The position numbers and the translations under genes were made by a program. A stretch of 64,000 nt of DNA from Chloroflexota bacterium. Lineage in GTDB: Bacteria > Chloroflexota > Dehalococcoidia > Lucifugimonadales > Australimonadaceae. Below the pieces are notes generated by a model. That model saw only the letters and a program-made list of their open reading frames with translations. It made no database searches and was not told where the DNA came from. Positions 45,354 through 54,150 of the stretch are shown here, in pieces (the first letter of the stretch is position 1; each line of letters begins with the position of its first letter). The stretch covers positions 39,182-103,181 of the forward strand of contig JAQCEV010000001.1 of NCBI GenBank assembly GCA_027618515.1, written 5' to 3'.

Positions 45354-47729
45354 TTACTCGTATGCCAGCACTTGATGCGCGGGCAACTCGGACGCTTCTA
45401 GCGCGGGGATCGCGCTGGAGACTCCGGAGATAACGATGACGATGGCGAGCCAGATAGCGGCACCGATGTGGGAGATCGCTAGTTCGAGAGGGGTCTCGAT
45501 AAGCATGTCTCCGATGGTGTTGCCCACTAGAGCGGATAGCGGGATCGAAAAGGCCAGTGCGACTATCCAGCTCATGGCACCGATCAGTAGCCCTTCAGTG
45601 GGGATCACCTGGAGAACGGTTGATGTTGTCGCGCCAACCGCACGCATGACTCCGATCTCACGGCGGCGTTCCATGACGTTGAGGCTCATGGCGGACGCCA
45701 TTCCCAGGCCACCGACCGTGGCCACAAGCGCCGCCATTGCCATCAGCATGCCGACTATCAGGAGCCAGTGGTCGTCGAACACCTTGCGATCCATGGCTGT
45801 AGTCCTGACCGAAGAGACTTCGAATCCAGCGCTGAGTAGAGCGTTTTCCATGGTCAGCGCTGCGCGGTCGGCAGCTTGGGGCTCGCTCTCCACGGCAATC
45901 CGAACGAGGACGTTGGACGAACCTGCCAGGTCAGCGCTCGTGAGTCGCTCGGCGGGAACATAGGCGACGCCCATGTCTGCGAGTTGGCGCACGATGCCGA
46001 CGACGGTTAGTGAGATGTCGTTTCCAGCGACGTTCACGTTGATCTTGCTGCCGACGGTCAGGCCGGGCACCGTACGGGCCAAGGTGTGGTTGATTACCAC
46101 GCCATCGACATCGTCCTGGAGCCACGTGCCGCTGAGGAGCGGGTAGCGGGCCATCTGGGAGTTGGGAGGCGAGACGACGAGGGCCAGGGGCGCCCCATCC
46201 TCGCCGGCGCTATCACGGAGGGTCGCTGGCATCGCTCGCCAGAATTCGATGTCGGCATTACGTAGTGACTCGGGAACCACGACTGATGCGATGGAGTCGG
46301 GGTCGAACGGGCTCGCCAGCAACGCTAGGTCGTACCCGCGGGAGTTGAACTCGGTGTCGACTGTTTGGTTCCAGCCTTCTCCGACGTTGAGGGCAGCCAT
46401 GAACACCGCTCCACCAAACGCAAGCGAGATGACAGTGAGCGTTAGGCGCCTCTGTCTGCGGAACGTGTTGCGGATGCCGAGCATGGGAACCCTGCGTATG
46501 CATCGCAGCCTGCTGAGGATCCTCCGCAGAGGCTTGGCACCGGCGCTCATGCTGGCGCCGGAATCGTCGAGGCCTTCTCGGATGGTGATGCGGCTGCCTC
46601 GGACGACGGGGATCATGGCAGCGATGGCTGGAACGAGGAGCGCCGACGCAAGCGCGAGGGGATGAACCCAGCGTGCGATGGCGTAGTCGGCGATGTCAAA
46701 ATTGAGTCGCCCGGCGATGAAGTCGGCGTAGGCATTGCCAGCCACGGTTCCCAGCGGAAGGCCGATGAGGAGGGCGATAGCTCCCAGGAACACGACCCCG
46801 CCGAGATACATGGCGGCGATCTGGTGGGTACGCGCACCAACGGTTTTCATGACGGCGATCGGGACGGTCTCTCGGGCGATCAACGCTGAAATGACCGTGG
46901 AAACAAGCACCGCACTCAAGACCAAGGAGAGCACGCCGAACGACCCCAAGAGGCCAAGGAGCGTTTTCATGACGGGGCTGTTGGGATGCTCACCAGGCTC
47001 AGGAACAACGACCCTGAGGGCTGGCGTTCCCTGGGCCCGTATGTCTGCGGCTAGGTCAACGGCGACTTGGCGGATGGCGGACTTACCTACGACGGCGTCG
47101 GTGGTGGCGATAAGCAATTGGTCGAGGGTTGGTTCTTCGCCGAGACGCTGGAGCCCAGCGACGGTGATGTAGCCGAGGCCTGTGCCAGCGATCCAGGCGG
47201 GGGTTTGGCCAGGGTCGTAGGCGGTGCCGACGACGGTGAAGGCTTGCTGCGGGCCAGCGGGCGTGCTGAGCAAGGCTGCTCCGCCAACCTCCAAACCGGT
47301 GACTGTGAGCGCTGCTCTTTCGATCACAATCTCGTCGGCAGCGGGTGGCCACTTGCCCGTCTCCGGGTAGGCCTGACTGATACGGATGGACGAGAAATCC
47401 CTCACGACGATGAGCCGGATGTCGGTTCGTTCGCCGTCGCCGGTATCGAGGCGCGCGATGAGTTCCCGGCGGGCTTCAGCTGTCGCAATCTCAGGCCTCA
47501 ACTGGGCCGAAGCGACGAGGGAGTCGCTGGCGTCGTTGACGTAGAGGACGGCGGAGGCGGGATTCGTGGCTAGATAACTAGCGTCCATCTCGCGGATGAG
47601 CACGGAGTATGCCGTCAGGATGGAAGCGACGGAGAAGACACCAACGGTGATGACCGCGACGACGAGCGCGCTCCGCGTCTTGGAGCGCCAGAGGTCTCGA
47701 AATATCTTGCGCCAGCGAGGCTTAAACAT
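45354..47729 (-). CDS. ABC transporter permease, FtsX/MacB type, two FtsX domains
   Basis: About 791 residues with one N-terminal transmembrane helix ([20 protein letters not shown]) and two groups of three helices, each an FtsX domain; the second ends with [20 protein letters not shown]. Large extracytoplasmic domains lie between. Such permeases pair with LolD/MacB-type ATPases to move lipoproteins, peptides or drugs. The ATG at 47729 overlaps the ATPase stop by eight bases. Confidence 0.88.
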   Translation of the reverse strand: MFKPRWRKIFRDLWRSKTRSALVVAVITVGVFSVASILTAYSVLIREMDASYLATNPASAVLYVNDASDSLVASAQLRPEIATAEARRELIARLDTGDGERTDIRLIVVRDFSSIRISQAYPETGKWPPAADEIVIERAALTVTGLEVGGAALLSTPAGPQQAFTVVGTAYDPGQTPAWIAGTGLGYITVAGLQRLGEEPTLDQLLIATTDAVVGKSAIRQVAVDLAADIRAQGTPALRVVVPEPGEHPNSPVMKTLLGLLGSFGVLSLVLSAVLVSTVISALIARETVPIAVMKTVGARTHQIAAMYLGGVVFLGAIALLIGLPLGTVAGNAYADFIAGRLNFDIADYAIARWVHPLALASALLVPAIAAMIPVVRGSRITIREGLDDSGASMSAGAKPLRRILSRLRCIRRVPMLGIRNTFRRQRRLTLTVISLAFGGAVFMAALNVGEGWNQTVDTEFNSRGYDLALLASPFDPDSIASVVVPESLRNADIEFWRAMPATLRDSAGEDGAPLALVVSPPNSQMARYPLLSGTWLQDDVDGVVINHTLARTVPGLTVGSKINVNVAGNDISLTVVGIVRQLADMGVAYVPAERLTSADLAGSSNVLVRIAVESEPQAADRAALTMENALLSAGFEVSSVRTTAMDRKVFDDHWLLIVGMLMAMAALVATVGGLGMASAMSLNVMERRREIGVMRAVGATTSTVLQVIPTEGLLIGAMSWIVALAFSIPLSALVGNTIGDMLIETPLELAISHIGAAIWLAIVIVISGVSSAIPALEASELPAHQVLAYE

Positions 47730-48465
47730 CGGAGGTTTCCTGATGTTCTGCGATCCGGCCGTCAACCAACGTGATCACCCGATCGACCCGCGAGGCGATG
47801 TCACGCTCGTGGGTCACCATGACGATCGTCTTGCCGTCGGTGGCGAGTTGCCGTAGCAGATCGATCATGGCATCGGTGGTACGTGAGTCGAGGTTGCCCG
47901 TGGGTTCATCTGCGATCACGAGCGGCGGGTCGTTGGCCAGGGCCCGGGCTATGGCTACTCGTGCGCGCTGGCCTCCCGAGAGGGCTGCGGGAAACTTATG
48001 GGCTTGGTCGGCGATACCTACGGACTCCAGTAGTGCGGTGGCCTTCTGCGATCGCTCTTTGGCGCGATAGACGTTACAGAAGTCCATGGGGAGCATGACG
48101 TTCTCGAGCACGGTGAGCGTGGGCATGAGCTGGTGGAACTGGAAGACGACGCCGACGTTTCGCCCTCGCCAGGAAGCCATCTGGTCCTCGCTGAGAGGGG
48201 TGAGTGTCTGGCCTCCAACGTGGACTGACCCCGAGGTGGCGCGGTCGATGCCCGCGATGAGATTCATGAGGGTCGACTTGCCGCTGCCGGACTTGCCGAC
48301 AATCGCGAGGAACTCGCCTTGGCGGATCGCGAGATCGATGTTGTCGATCGCGAGGAAGGGCTCGCCTTCGGTCACGTAGCTTTTCGTGACACCCGTGAAC
48401 GTGATGGAGTCCGAGGGAAATGCAACCTGATCGGGATCCAACGTGGTCGTGCTGTTGATCTTCAC
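47722..48465 (-). CDS. ABC transporter ATP-binding protein, LolD/MacB type
   Basis: Walker A is GKSGSGKST, the signature [15 protein letters not shown], Walker [13 protein letters not shown], and the switch His in MVTHERD. This matches the LolD/MacB branch. The GTG at 48465 has GAGG seven bases ahead and gives 247 residues; a GTG at 48504 would add 13 basic residues and lacks a ribosome site. A TetR gene is divergent. Confidence 0.88.
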   Translation of the reverse strand: MKINSTTTLDPDQVAFPSDSITFTGVTKSYVTEGEPFLAIDNIDLAIRQGEFLAIVGKSGSGKSTLMNLIAGIDRATSGSVHVGGQTLTPLSEDQMASWRGRNVGVVFQFHQLMPTLTVLENVMLPMDFCNVYRAKERSQKATALLESVGIADQAHKFPAALSGGQRARVAIARALANDPPLVIADEPTGNLDSRTTDAMIDLLRQLATDGKTIVMVTHERDIASRVDRVITLVDGRIAEHQETSDV

Positions 48466-48533
48466 CGCCGCACCTCTGCGTCTCTTCTGTGTCCTGGTTT
48501 GCACGAGGGAGTGCTATTCCATACACTTGATAC

Positions 48534-48558
48534 GTTACTGAACACTGTGTTCTGTAAC
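48534..48558. promoter_or_regulatory. Candidate TetR operator in the divergent ABC/tetR region
   Basis: Inverted repeat GTTACTGAACA-CTG-TGTTCTGTAAC, with 10 of 11 arm positions matching, in the middle of the region between the exporter and the regulator. Weaker symmetry continues outward (ATAC ... GTAT). Confidence 0.7.
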
Positions 48559-48654
48559 AGCGTATGAGGGAGGTACGGTGGGTTCAAGAGTCAATTCTGG
48601 GAGATCGTTCGGTACGGCACAGAACCCGAGAAATGTGCCGATCTAGGAGCAGCG

Positions 48655-49215
48655 ATGGCAGAACAGCCCGAGACGGACCGGCGGGTTCGCAAGACGAAAC
48701 AGAGGCTCAACGAGGCGCTCAATGCGCTGATGGTGGAGAAGGGCTACGACAAGGTGACCGTGCAGGACATCATCAACCGCGCTGACGTAGGGCGGTCGAC
48801 GTTCTACGCGCATTACGAGACGAAGGACAATCTGCTGATGAGCAAGATCGAACATCTGAAGGAGGACATGCACCTGGCTCTGGGCGACGCCCCAGCGCTG
48901 ACCGGGCCGGTTATCCGGTGCCTACCGCTGTTCTCGCATCTGTCCGAGAACCATCTGATCTTCAAGTCCATGATCGGGAGCCATGGGATCGCGAAGGTCT
49001 CCGAATTGGTTCACGCAGGACTGCTGCAACACGTGACGGAGATACTTGAGCGGCGCAGTGTGGAGGGCGACAGGCATGAGGTGCCCGTGGATGTGCGAGC
49101 GGGGTTCTTGACGGGCTCGCTGTTGGCGCTGGCCCAGTGGTGGCTGGACCGTGACATGCCGTACTCGCCAGAGCAGATGGACGAGATGTTCCAGGCTCTG
49201 ACGGCTAGCGCTTAG
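48655..49215 (+). CDS. TetR-family transcriptional regulator
   Basis: The 186-residue product has an N-terminal helix-turn-helix (VQDIINRADVGRSTFYAHYE, the typical TetR recognition helix) and a ligand-binding C-terminal domain of TetR_C_8-like type. AGGAG precedes the ATG. It is divergent from the ABC exporter, with an operator-like palindrome between them, so it probably represses the exporter and itself. Confidence 0.9.
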   Translation: MAEQPETDRRVRKTKQRLNEALNALMVEKGYDKVTVQDIINRADVGRSTFYAHYETKDNLLMSKIEHLKEDMHLALGDAPALTGPVIRCLPLFSHLSENHLIFKSMIGSHGIAKVSELVHAGLLQHVTEILERRSVEGDRHEVPVDVRAGFLTGSLLALAQWWLDRDMPYSPEQMDEMFQALTASA

Positions 49216-49250
49216 CGGCTGGTGGGGGGGGGGAGACCGGCAGAGGTCGG

Positions 49251-49610
49251 CTAGCCGGCGTTGCGTTTGGAGCGGACGTAGCGGGCGAAGTCGAGGACTT
49301 GCTGCCATTCGTCGCCGTCGAGGTCGCCGACTTCGTAGAGACGGGCGAGGTCGGTGTCGCCGACGGGTTGCTCGTACTCTTGCTCGGTGAGGTGGCCAGC
49401 GAGGACGAGGAGTTGGCCGACGGGTATGCCCATGGCGGTGGAGAGCTTCTTGAGGGTGACGGGGCGCGGCACGTTGCCCTGGTTGAAGAGCGCGCTGAGG
49501 GTGGTGTGCGGGATGCCTGCGCGTTGGGCGAGGCCGAGGGCCGACAACTTGCGGTCGGCGATCCAAGCTCGAATAAATTTCGTTAGTTCAGTCGATTCTT
49601 TGGTTGTCAC
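49251..49610 (-). CDS. XRE-family helix-turn-helix regulator, phage repressor-like
   Basis: The N-terminal HTH is LSALGLAQRAGIPHTTLSAL, followed by a C-terminal region ending DGDEWQQVLDFARYVRSKR. The GTG at 49610 gives 119 residues; an ATG at 49649 and others further upstream are open, but would place operator-like palindromes inside the gene. It neighbours a decayed prophage and is divergent from a zinc-ribbon gene. An ImmA/IrrE remnant lies 12.7 kb away on the same strand. Confidence 0.75.
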   Translation of the reverse strand: MTTKESTELTKFIRAWIADRKLSALGLAQRAGIPHTTLSALFNQGNVPRPVTLKKLSTAMGIPVGQLLVLAGHLTEQEYEQPVGDTDLARLYEVGDLDGDEWQQVLDFARYVRSKRNAG

Positions 49611-49621
49611 GGGGTGATTGT

Positions 49622-49640
49622 ACAGGTATGCGCTACCTGT
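49622..49640. promoter_or_regulatory. Operator-like palindrome 1 (XRE region)
   Basis: ACAGGTA-TGCGC-TACCTGT, perfect seven-base arms, 12 bases upstream of the GTG start of the XRE gene. Confidence 0.65.
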
Positions 49641-49660
49641 TGTTGTCATTCTGACTGCCG

Positions 49661-49679
49661 CTTCTAGATCTTCTAGAAG
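49661..49679. promoter_or_regulatory. Operator-like palindrome 2 (XRE region)
   Basis: CTTCTAGA-TCT-TCTAGAAG, perfect eight-base arms, about 20 bases from palindrome 1. Its sequence differs from palindrome 1, so two regulators or two modes may be involved. A third, shorter one (GTCAG-ATGAG-CTGAC) is at 49746-49760. Confidence 0.6.
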
Positions 49680-49780
49680 TGTGACATCTGGGCCTCGCGC
49701 ATTGCCATGTATTCTCCGTATCATTGTCATACATATTTCAACTAGGTCAGATGAGCTGACCGGTTCGGAGGAGAAAGTTA

Positions 49781-49929
49781 TGCCAGCAGTCGTACATCCA
49801 AACGTTCTTTGCCCACGGTGCCACGCGAATGGAGCGCGAGAACTCAATAGCGTGGAGGGGGAAGGTCACCCCGTGTTTGCGTGCTCGTTGTGCAAACACA
49901 CGTGGTGCGAGGCGGGGCGCACTCGCTGA
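49781..49929 (+). CDS. Small zinc-ribbon protein
   Basis: The 49-residue product has two CxxC pairs: LCPRCHANGARE and FACSLCKHTWC. GGAGG lies before the ATG. Such small ribbons are common in phage early regions, but the function is unknown. It is divergent from the XRE gene, as cro-like genes often are. Confidence 0.7.
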
Positions 49930-50015
49930 AGACGTGATGGGGACAAGGTAGGTCGGGGATCCTGAGGAGCGGGACGAGCAGCGGGCACGTCTCGCGCTCG
50001 TCATGAAGGGAATCG

Positions 50016-50396
50016 GTGGGAACCAGTCATGGCGGATGGAACCCTCAGCCGCAGGAGCGCGGACCAAGAGTACAAGTAGTAGCAAGGCGGGATTACGTGG
50101 ATGACCCGATGGGGTTCATCCGGGAAGTGCTGGGGGATGCGGGGGAGCCGTACGCGAAGCAGCGGGAGATCATCGATGCGGTGCTGCACAGCAGGCGGGT
50201 GTCGGTGGTGGGGTGCAACGGGTCGGGCAAGGACTGGACGGTGGCGCGAATCATCCTTTGGTGGATCGGAACGCAGCCGCAGGCGAAGGTGATCGTGACG
50301 GGGCCGACGCAGCGGCAGGCGGATGAGGATGCGATCGCGGGCGCTCAAGCGACGGCTGGTGATGCTGCGATCAGCGGAATCCTGGGGTTGAGCTGA
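50016..50396 (+). pseudogene. Phage terminase large subunit, truncated
   Basis: The 126-residue frame has a terminase start region (YAKQREIIDAVLHSRRVSVV), Walker A GCNGSGKD, then ARIILWWIGTQPQAKVIVTG. Large terminases are about 450-600 residues; here coding stops shortly after the ATPase adenine-binding region, directly overlapping the next gene (TGATG). The ATPase core and nuclease are lost. The start is uncertain (GTG). Confidence 0.7.
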
Positions 50397-51277
50397 TGGG
50401 AAAGCGTATCGAGCCAACGATGACGAGCGGGGGGCTGCTGAAGCTGTACCAGGCTCTGTGGGCGCCGTACTACGACACCGTGATGCGCACCCTAGGAGCT
50501 AGCGGAGTGATCCTCCCCATCGGCGACCCACACCACGGGCAGCCGGGCGCTACGACGTTTTCGACCAAGGGCGGCGAGCAGGTGACGTTCACCTGGTCGG
50601 AGGCTCCAAGGGCGTTCGACACGGGGTTGGATCTGACCGATCCCGTGAGCTTCCAAGGCATCATGCCCATGGTGACGTTCAACGGAACCGACGAGGAGGC
50701 TGACACTCCGGACGCTGCGTTCTAGACGCGTGGCGATGGGGCCAACGACAGCGCTATGAGCCTCGGGGCTTGGGTGAGCGTGACGGGCGGGCACGCAAGC
50801 ATCATCCTGGCCCGATTCGACAACACACTCGCAGCGGAGGTTCGCGAATGGCGATTCCTGATCGATGGGAACGACAATCTCGAATTCCAAATATTCGATG
50901 AGTCGGCCAATGTTGGCGCTCAGCGAATCTCGGACGCCGCCGTACCAACTGGCGTCTGGATATTCGTCGTCGCGACCTACGACGGTACGGGCGGTGCTGA
51001 CGCCATGGGCACGAGCGGTTCAGTCGCCGACAACGGGACGCTCTACGTTGACGGCGAAATCATCGCCTCAACGGCGAACGACAGCGGCGCTTACGTGGCC
51101 ATGGAAGACCTCAGCGCGCCGACGACTTTCGCGCACCGCTTGCTGGGCGGCGTCACCCAACTTTTCGGCGGGTCGATGATCGGAGGCCCACTCGGACCTT
51201 TCTTCACGCCGAAGGAACTTTCATCGGGCGAAGTACGAGGCCTGTACGACCTAGGCCGCGCGGCGCTGGGACTGTGA
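50396..51277 (+). CDS. LamG/concanavalin-like phage structural protein with internal TAG
   Basis: Two open pieces in the same frame are separated by one TAG at 50723-50725. The first ends NGTDEEADTPDAAF; the second continues TRGDGANDSAMSLGAWV. Family members of this type often have Trp at that position, so TGG to TAG is likely. The C-terminal part (NGTLYVDGEIIASTANDSG) is a LamG-like fold, typical of phage tail or surface attachment proteins. Read through, it is 293 residues. Confidence 0.65.
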
Positions 51278-51290
51278 ACGAGGTGGAGCG

Positions 51291-51827
51291 ATGATCACCA
51301 AACGGGCTCAGCGCTCGGATTACGCGCCGTCGGTTCGGCCCAGGCCCGTACATGAGGTCGATGACGGCGCGCCAGCAAAGAGACAGCGGCCGGAGTCGGC
51401 GCCGTCGGTGCGCCCGCGAACGGCACGCCAGGATGGGCAACGTCGGCTCACGCCGGGGTACCTGGATGACTTGACCGATACGAAGGTGCGCTACATCTCA
51501 GACGGGTCGGGGTCGGCGAGTCGAACGACGTTGATCACGCCTCCGACGGGGAGGCGGGTCAGGGTCGTTCGAGTGGCGATCACCCAGGTGAACTCGGACG
51601 CGAACCACTTCGCCGAGTTGTATTTCAGGAGCGGCACCGATATCGAGACTGATGCAACGAAGGCTATCGATCTCGTGAAGGTGCCGGATCAAGGCGAAGG
51701 CGCAACTCGGACGTGGTCGCGCGGAACCGGACCTGTCGGGTCGAAGAACGAAGTACTGAGCCTGCGATGGACGACAGCGCCCACGAGCTCGCACAAGTTC
51801 ATCGTGGAATATACGGAGGAGAGATAG
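51291..51827 (+). CDS. Unknown phage-region protein
   Basis: The 178 residues start with a basic, Pro-rich stretch with repeated APSVRPR, then a beta-rich region (RRVRVVRVAITQVNSDANHF). I recognise no family. It sits between the LamG gene and the connector-like gene and stops one base before the next start, so a virion role is plausible. Confidence 0.6.
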   Translation: MITKRAQRSDYAPSVRPRPVHEVDDGAPAKRQRPESAPSVRPRTARQDGQRRLTPGYLDDLTDTKVRYISDGSGSASRTTLITPPTGRRVRVVRVAITQVNSDANHFAELYFRSGTDIETDATKAIDLVKVPDQGEGATRTWSRGTGPVGSKNEVLSLRWTTAPTSSHKFIVEYTEER

Positions 51828-52646
51828 ATGGCACGCGAAGCATACCGGTCGCTGTATGGCGACTTGACCAAGTTGAAAGACGCATCGCTTTTGGACGACC
51901 CCGCTGGGGGATCAGGCGACGATGATGAACTGTTCCAACTGCTGTTGGCGGTGTCGGACTCGATAGACGGTTACTGCAATCGACATTTCTACCCGCGGAC
52001 GTCGACGCGGACATTCGACGGGGCAGCGGATACGCAATTGACGACGCCAGATCTGATCTCGATCACGACTTTGAAATCGGACGACGATGACGATGGAGCG
52101 TACGAGACAACATGGGCGACGACGGATTACGAGTTGCTGCCGCTGAACGCGATGCCCACGCAGCACTGGGGCACGCCGTACCACACGCTGCGGGTGCTGG
52201 GGCGGGGGACGAAGTCGCAGTTCGAACGCGGCCACGCGCGCTATCAGGTCGTGGGCTCGTGGGGGTACCGCAGCTTCCCCGAGGAGTCGGGGTCGGTCAC
52301 GAGCGGGTCAACGGCGAGTAGCGCCACGACGATGGCGGTGACATCGGGGAGCGATTTCGCGATAGGTCAGACGATCATTGCGGGCTCGGAGCAGATGCTG
52401 GTCACAAGCATCAGCAGCAACACGCTGACGATCAGTCGCGGGCTGAACGGCACAACGGCCGCAACGCACGCGACCTCAACGGACGTATCGATCCTGCGAT
52501 GGCCAGCAGCAGTGGAGCGTGCGGCGTTGCTGAACGCGGCGCGCATCTGGACCCGCGCACCGGCGTTCGAGCCGTTCTACGTTGACGTTGACCTAGACTC
52601 CGACGTTCGCATCCTGCTTGATCCGTACCGATTGGGAGCGACATAG
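51828..52646 (+). CDS. Phage head-tail connector-like protein with an inserted beta domain
   Basis: The N-terminal part (LLAVSDSIDGYCNRHFYPRT) and the C-terminal part (VERAALLNAARIWTRAPAFE) match gp6/gp15-type connectors. Between them lie about 70 extra residues (SVTSGSTASSATTMAVTSGS and similar) rich in Ser/Thr that look like a small beta domain often added to phage proteins. 272 residues. Confidence 0.65.
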   Translation: MAREAYRSLYGDLTKLKDASLLDDPAGGSGDDDELFQLLLAVSDSIDGYCNRHFYPRTSTRTFDGAADTQLTTPDLISITTLKSDDDDDGAYETTWATTDYELLPLNAMPTQHWGTPYHTLRVLGRGTKSQFERGHARYQVVGSWGYRSFPEESGSVTSGSTASSATTMAVTSGSDFAIGQTIIAGSEQMLVTSISSNTLTISRGLNGTTAATHATSTDVSILRWPAAVERAALLNAARIWTRAPAFEPFYVDVDLDSDVRILLDPYRLGAT

Positions 52647-52647
52647 C

Positions 52648-52947
52648 ATGACGACACTGACACAGAAGGAGCGGATCGCGGCAACAGAGGCGAACCAGAA
52701 GGGGCATCAGCGCGAGCATGAACTGGTGGATCGTGCCTGGTCGGCGAAGCTGGATGGGATCGATGCGCGCATCCGGGGGGTGGAGCGCATCCTGCTGGAG
52801 CTGCGTTTGCCCAGCACGGAGTACCCCGGCGCGCCGTTGAAGAAAGCGCTAGCGAAGCGCGACATGAGCATCATTGGAGGGAGCGCAGCGCTGACATCGC
52901 TGCTGTGGTGGCTCGTGGAATTCGTGAGCGAGTTCGCGGCGAGCTAG
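52648..52947 (+). CDS. Holin-like small coiled-coil membrane protein
   Basis: The 99 residues have a charged helical part (AATEANQKGHQREHELVDRA, then ARIRGVERILLELRL) and one C-terminal hydrophobic segment (IIGGSAALTSLLWWLVEFV). Similar small proteins act as holins or membrane anchors in phages. GGGAG precedes the ATG. The stop overlaps the stop of the convergent gene. Confidence 0.55.
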   Translation: MTTLTQKERIAATEANQKGHQREHELVDRAWSAKLDGIDARIRGVERILLELRLPSTEYPGAPLKKALAKRDMSIIGGSAALTSLLWWLVEFVSEFAAS

Positions 52948-53291
52948 CCGGATTCGGTGGCGAGCTCCACGAGCAGGCAGGGCTCGCCCCACTGGGCGGA
53001 GTCGGCAACGTCCCAAGCAGCGTCGGAGTCGGCGTGTTTGAGGCGGATGCCTTCGTCGCCACCGTAGATGAGCAGTGCAACGCCGTCACCGGAGTCCCAG
53101 ACTGACGCTGCTCGGGCAGGACAGGGGCCATCTGACGACCACCCGGTGACGGCGCAGGGGCCCTCGGAACCGTCGCGGCGGAGGGCGACGACCCAAGTCA
53201 CCTCGTGAGGCTCCTCGCGAGCGTCGAACATGCGCAGGACGGACATGTCGCTGTTGTCTCCGGCTTCGACTTCGACCTCAATGTATGGCAT
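52944..53291 (-). CDS. Unknown 115-residue protein
   Basis: Not recognised. The composition is acidic with several Trp and Cys (GPCAVTGWSSDGPCPARAAS), and the layout alternates strands. It has a start directly at MPYIEVEVEAGDN and is convergent with the holin-like gene. It marks the edge between the prophage remnant and the core genes, and could belong to either. Confidence 0.55.
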   Translation of the reverse strand: MPYIEVEVEAGDNSDMSVLRMFDAREEPHEVTWVVALRRDGSEGPCAVTGWSSDGPCPARAASVWDSGDGVALLIYGGDEGIRLKHADSDAAWDVADSAQWGEPCLLVELATESG

Positions 53292-53359
53292 GGCGCTAGT
53301 GTACCGCTGGGTTGGCGCAAGCTGTCGATGGGCGCGCAGGCGGCGGTTAGACTAGCGCC

Positions 53360-54121
53360 ATGCCACCACAAGTGACCCTAATAGGTGTAGACGGTGTTCC
53401 GGAAATCACGGCAGGGGATGACCTCGGCGCGCTGCTGGTGGAGGCGTGCGCCAAACAAGGCACGCCTCTGGCTGACGGCGATGTGCTGGTGGTGACGCAG
53501 AAGGTGGTTTCGAAAGCCGAGGATCAGGTGATCGATCTGCGCACGATCACGCCATCGGCGCTGGCCATCGATTTCGCGGCCCGGTGGGAGAAGGATGCGC
53601 GGGCGGTCGAAGTGGTACTGCAAGAGGCGGTGCGCATCGTTCGCATGGAGAACGGCGTGATGATCACGGAAACACGGCACGGTTTCGTGTGCGCGAATTC
53701 GGGGGTCGATGCGTCCAACGTAGGCACGGGAAGCGTGGACTACGTTGTCCTGCTGCCGAAAGATTCAGACGCGAGCGCTCGGCGGATCCGCGACCGCGTG
53801 CGGGAGTTGGCGAACTGCGAGATAGCAGTGATCGTCTCAGACACGTTCGGTAGGGCTTGGCGCGAGGGCGCGGGCGACGTGGCGATCGGCTTAGCGGGCA
53901 TCGAGGCGCTGTGGGACTACCGCGGCGAGATCGACAACGACGGTCGGGAATTGCACTCGACGGTGATCGCGGTCGCTGACGAGATCGCGGCGGCGACGGA
54001 GCTAGTCACGAACAAGCTGACGCGCGTGCCTGCGGCGATCGTTCGTGGGTATCCGTACTTGGCAGGGGAGACGGGCATCGCGCCGATGATCCGCGAGCGC
54101 GCGAAGGATCTGTTCCGCTAG
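53360..54121 (+). CDS. cofE: F420-0:gamma-glutamyl ligase
   Basis: Adds glutamates to coenzyme F420-0 with GTP. The 253-residue product shows DGDVLVVTQKVVSKAEDQVI, then RHGFVCANSGVDASN, ETRHGF, and VIVSDTFGRAWREGAGDVAI with the metal-binding region, all typical of CofE. No FbiB-type C-terminal extension is present. It indicates F420 synthesis in the host. Confidence 0.93.
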   Translation: MPPQVTLIGVDGVPEITAGDDLGALLVEACAKQGTPLADGDVLVVTQKVVSKAEDQVIDLRTITPSALAIDFAARWEKDARAVEVVLQEAVRIVRMENGVMITETRHGFVCANSGVDASNVGTGSVDYVVLLPKDSDASARRIRDRVRELANCEIAVIVSDTFGRAWREGAGDVAIGLAGIEALWDYRGEIDNDGRELHSTVIAVADEIAAATELVTNKLTRVPAAIVRGYPYLAGETGIAPMIRERAKDLFR

Positions 54122-54150
54122 CCCGCTAGCCAGTTGGTTCCAGGCACCAT

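Larger units (their letters stand above)
49251..52947. mobile_element. Decayed prophage remnant
   Basis: Repressor-like XRE gene with operators, zinc-ribbon protein, truncated large terminase, LamG-type tail or surface protein with an internal stop, an unknown protein, a head-tail connector-like protein and a holin-like protein. Portal, capsid, tail tube, tape measure and integrase are absent. No attachment sites were found. Confidence 0.65.
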
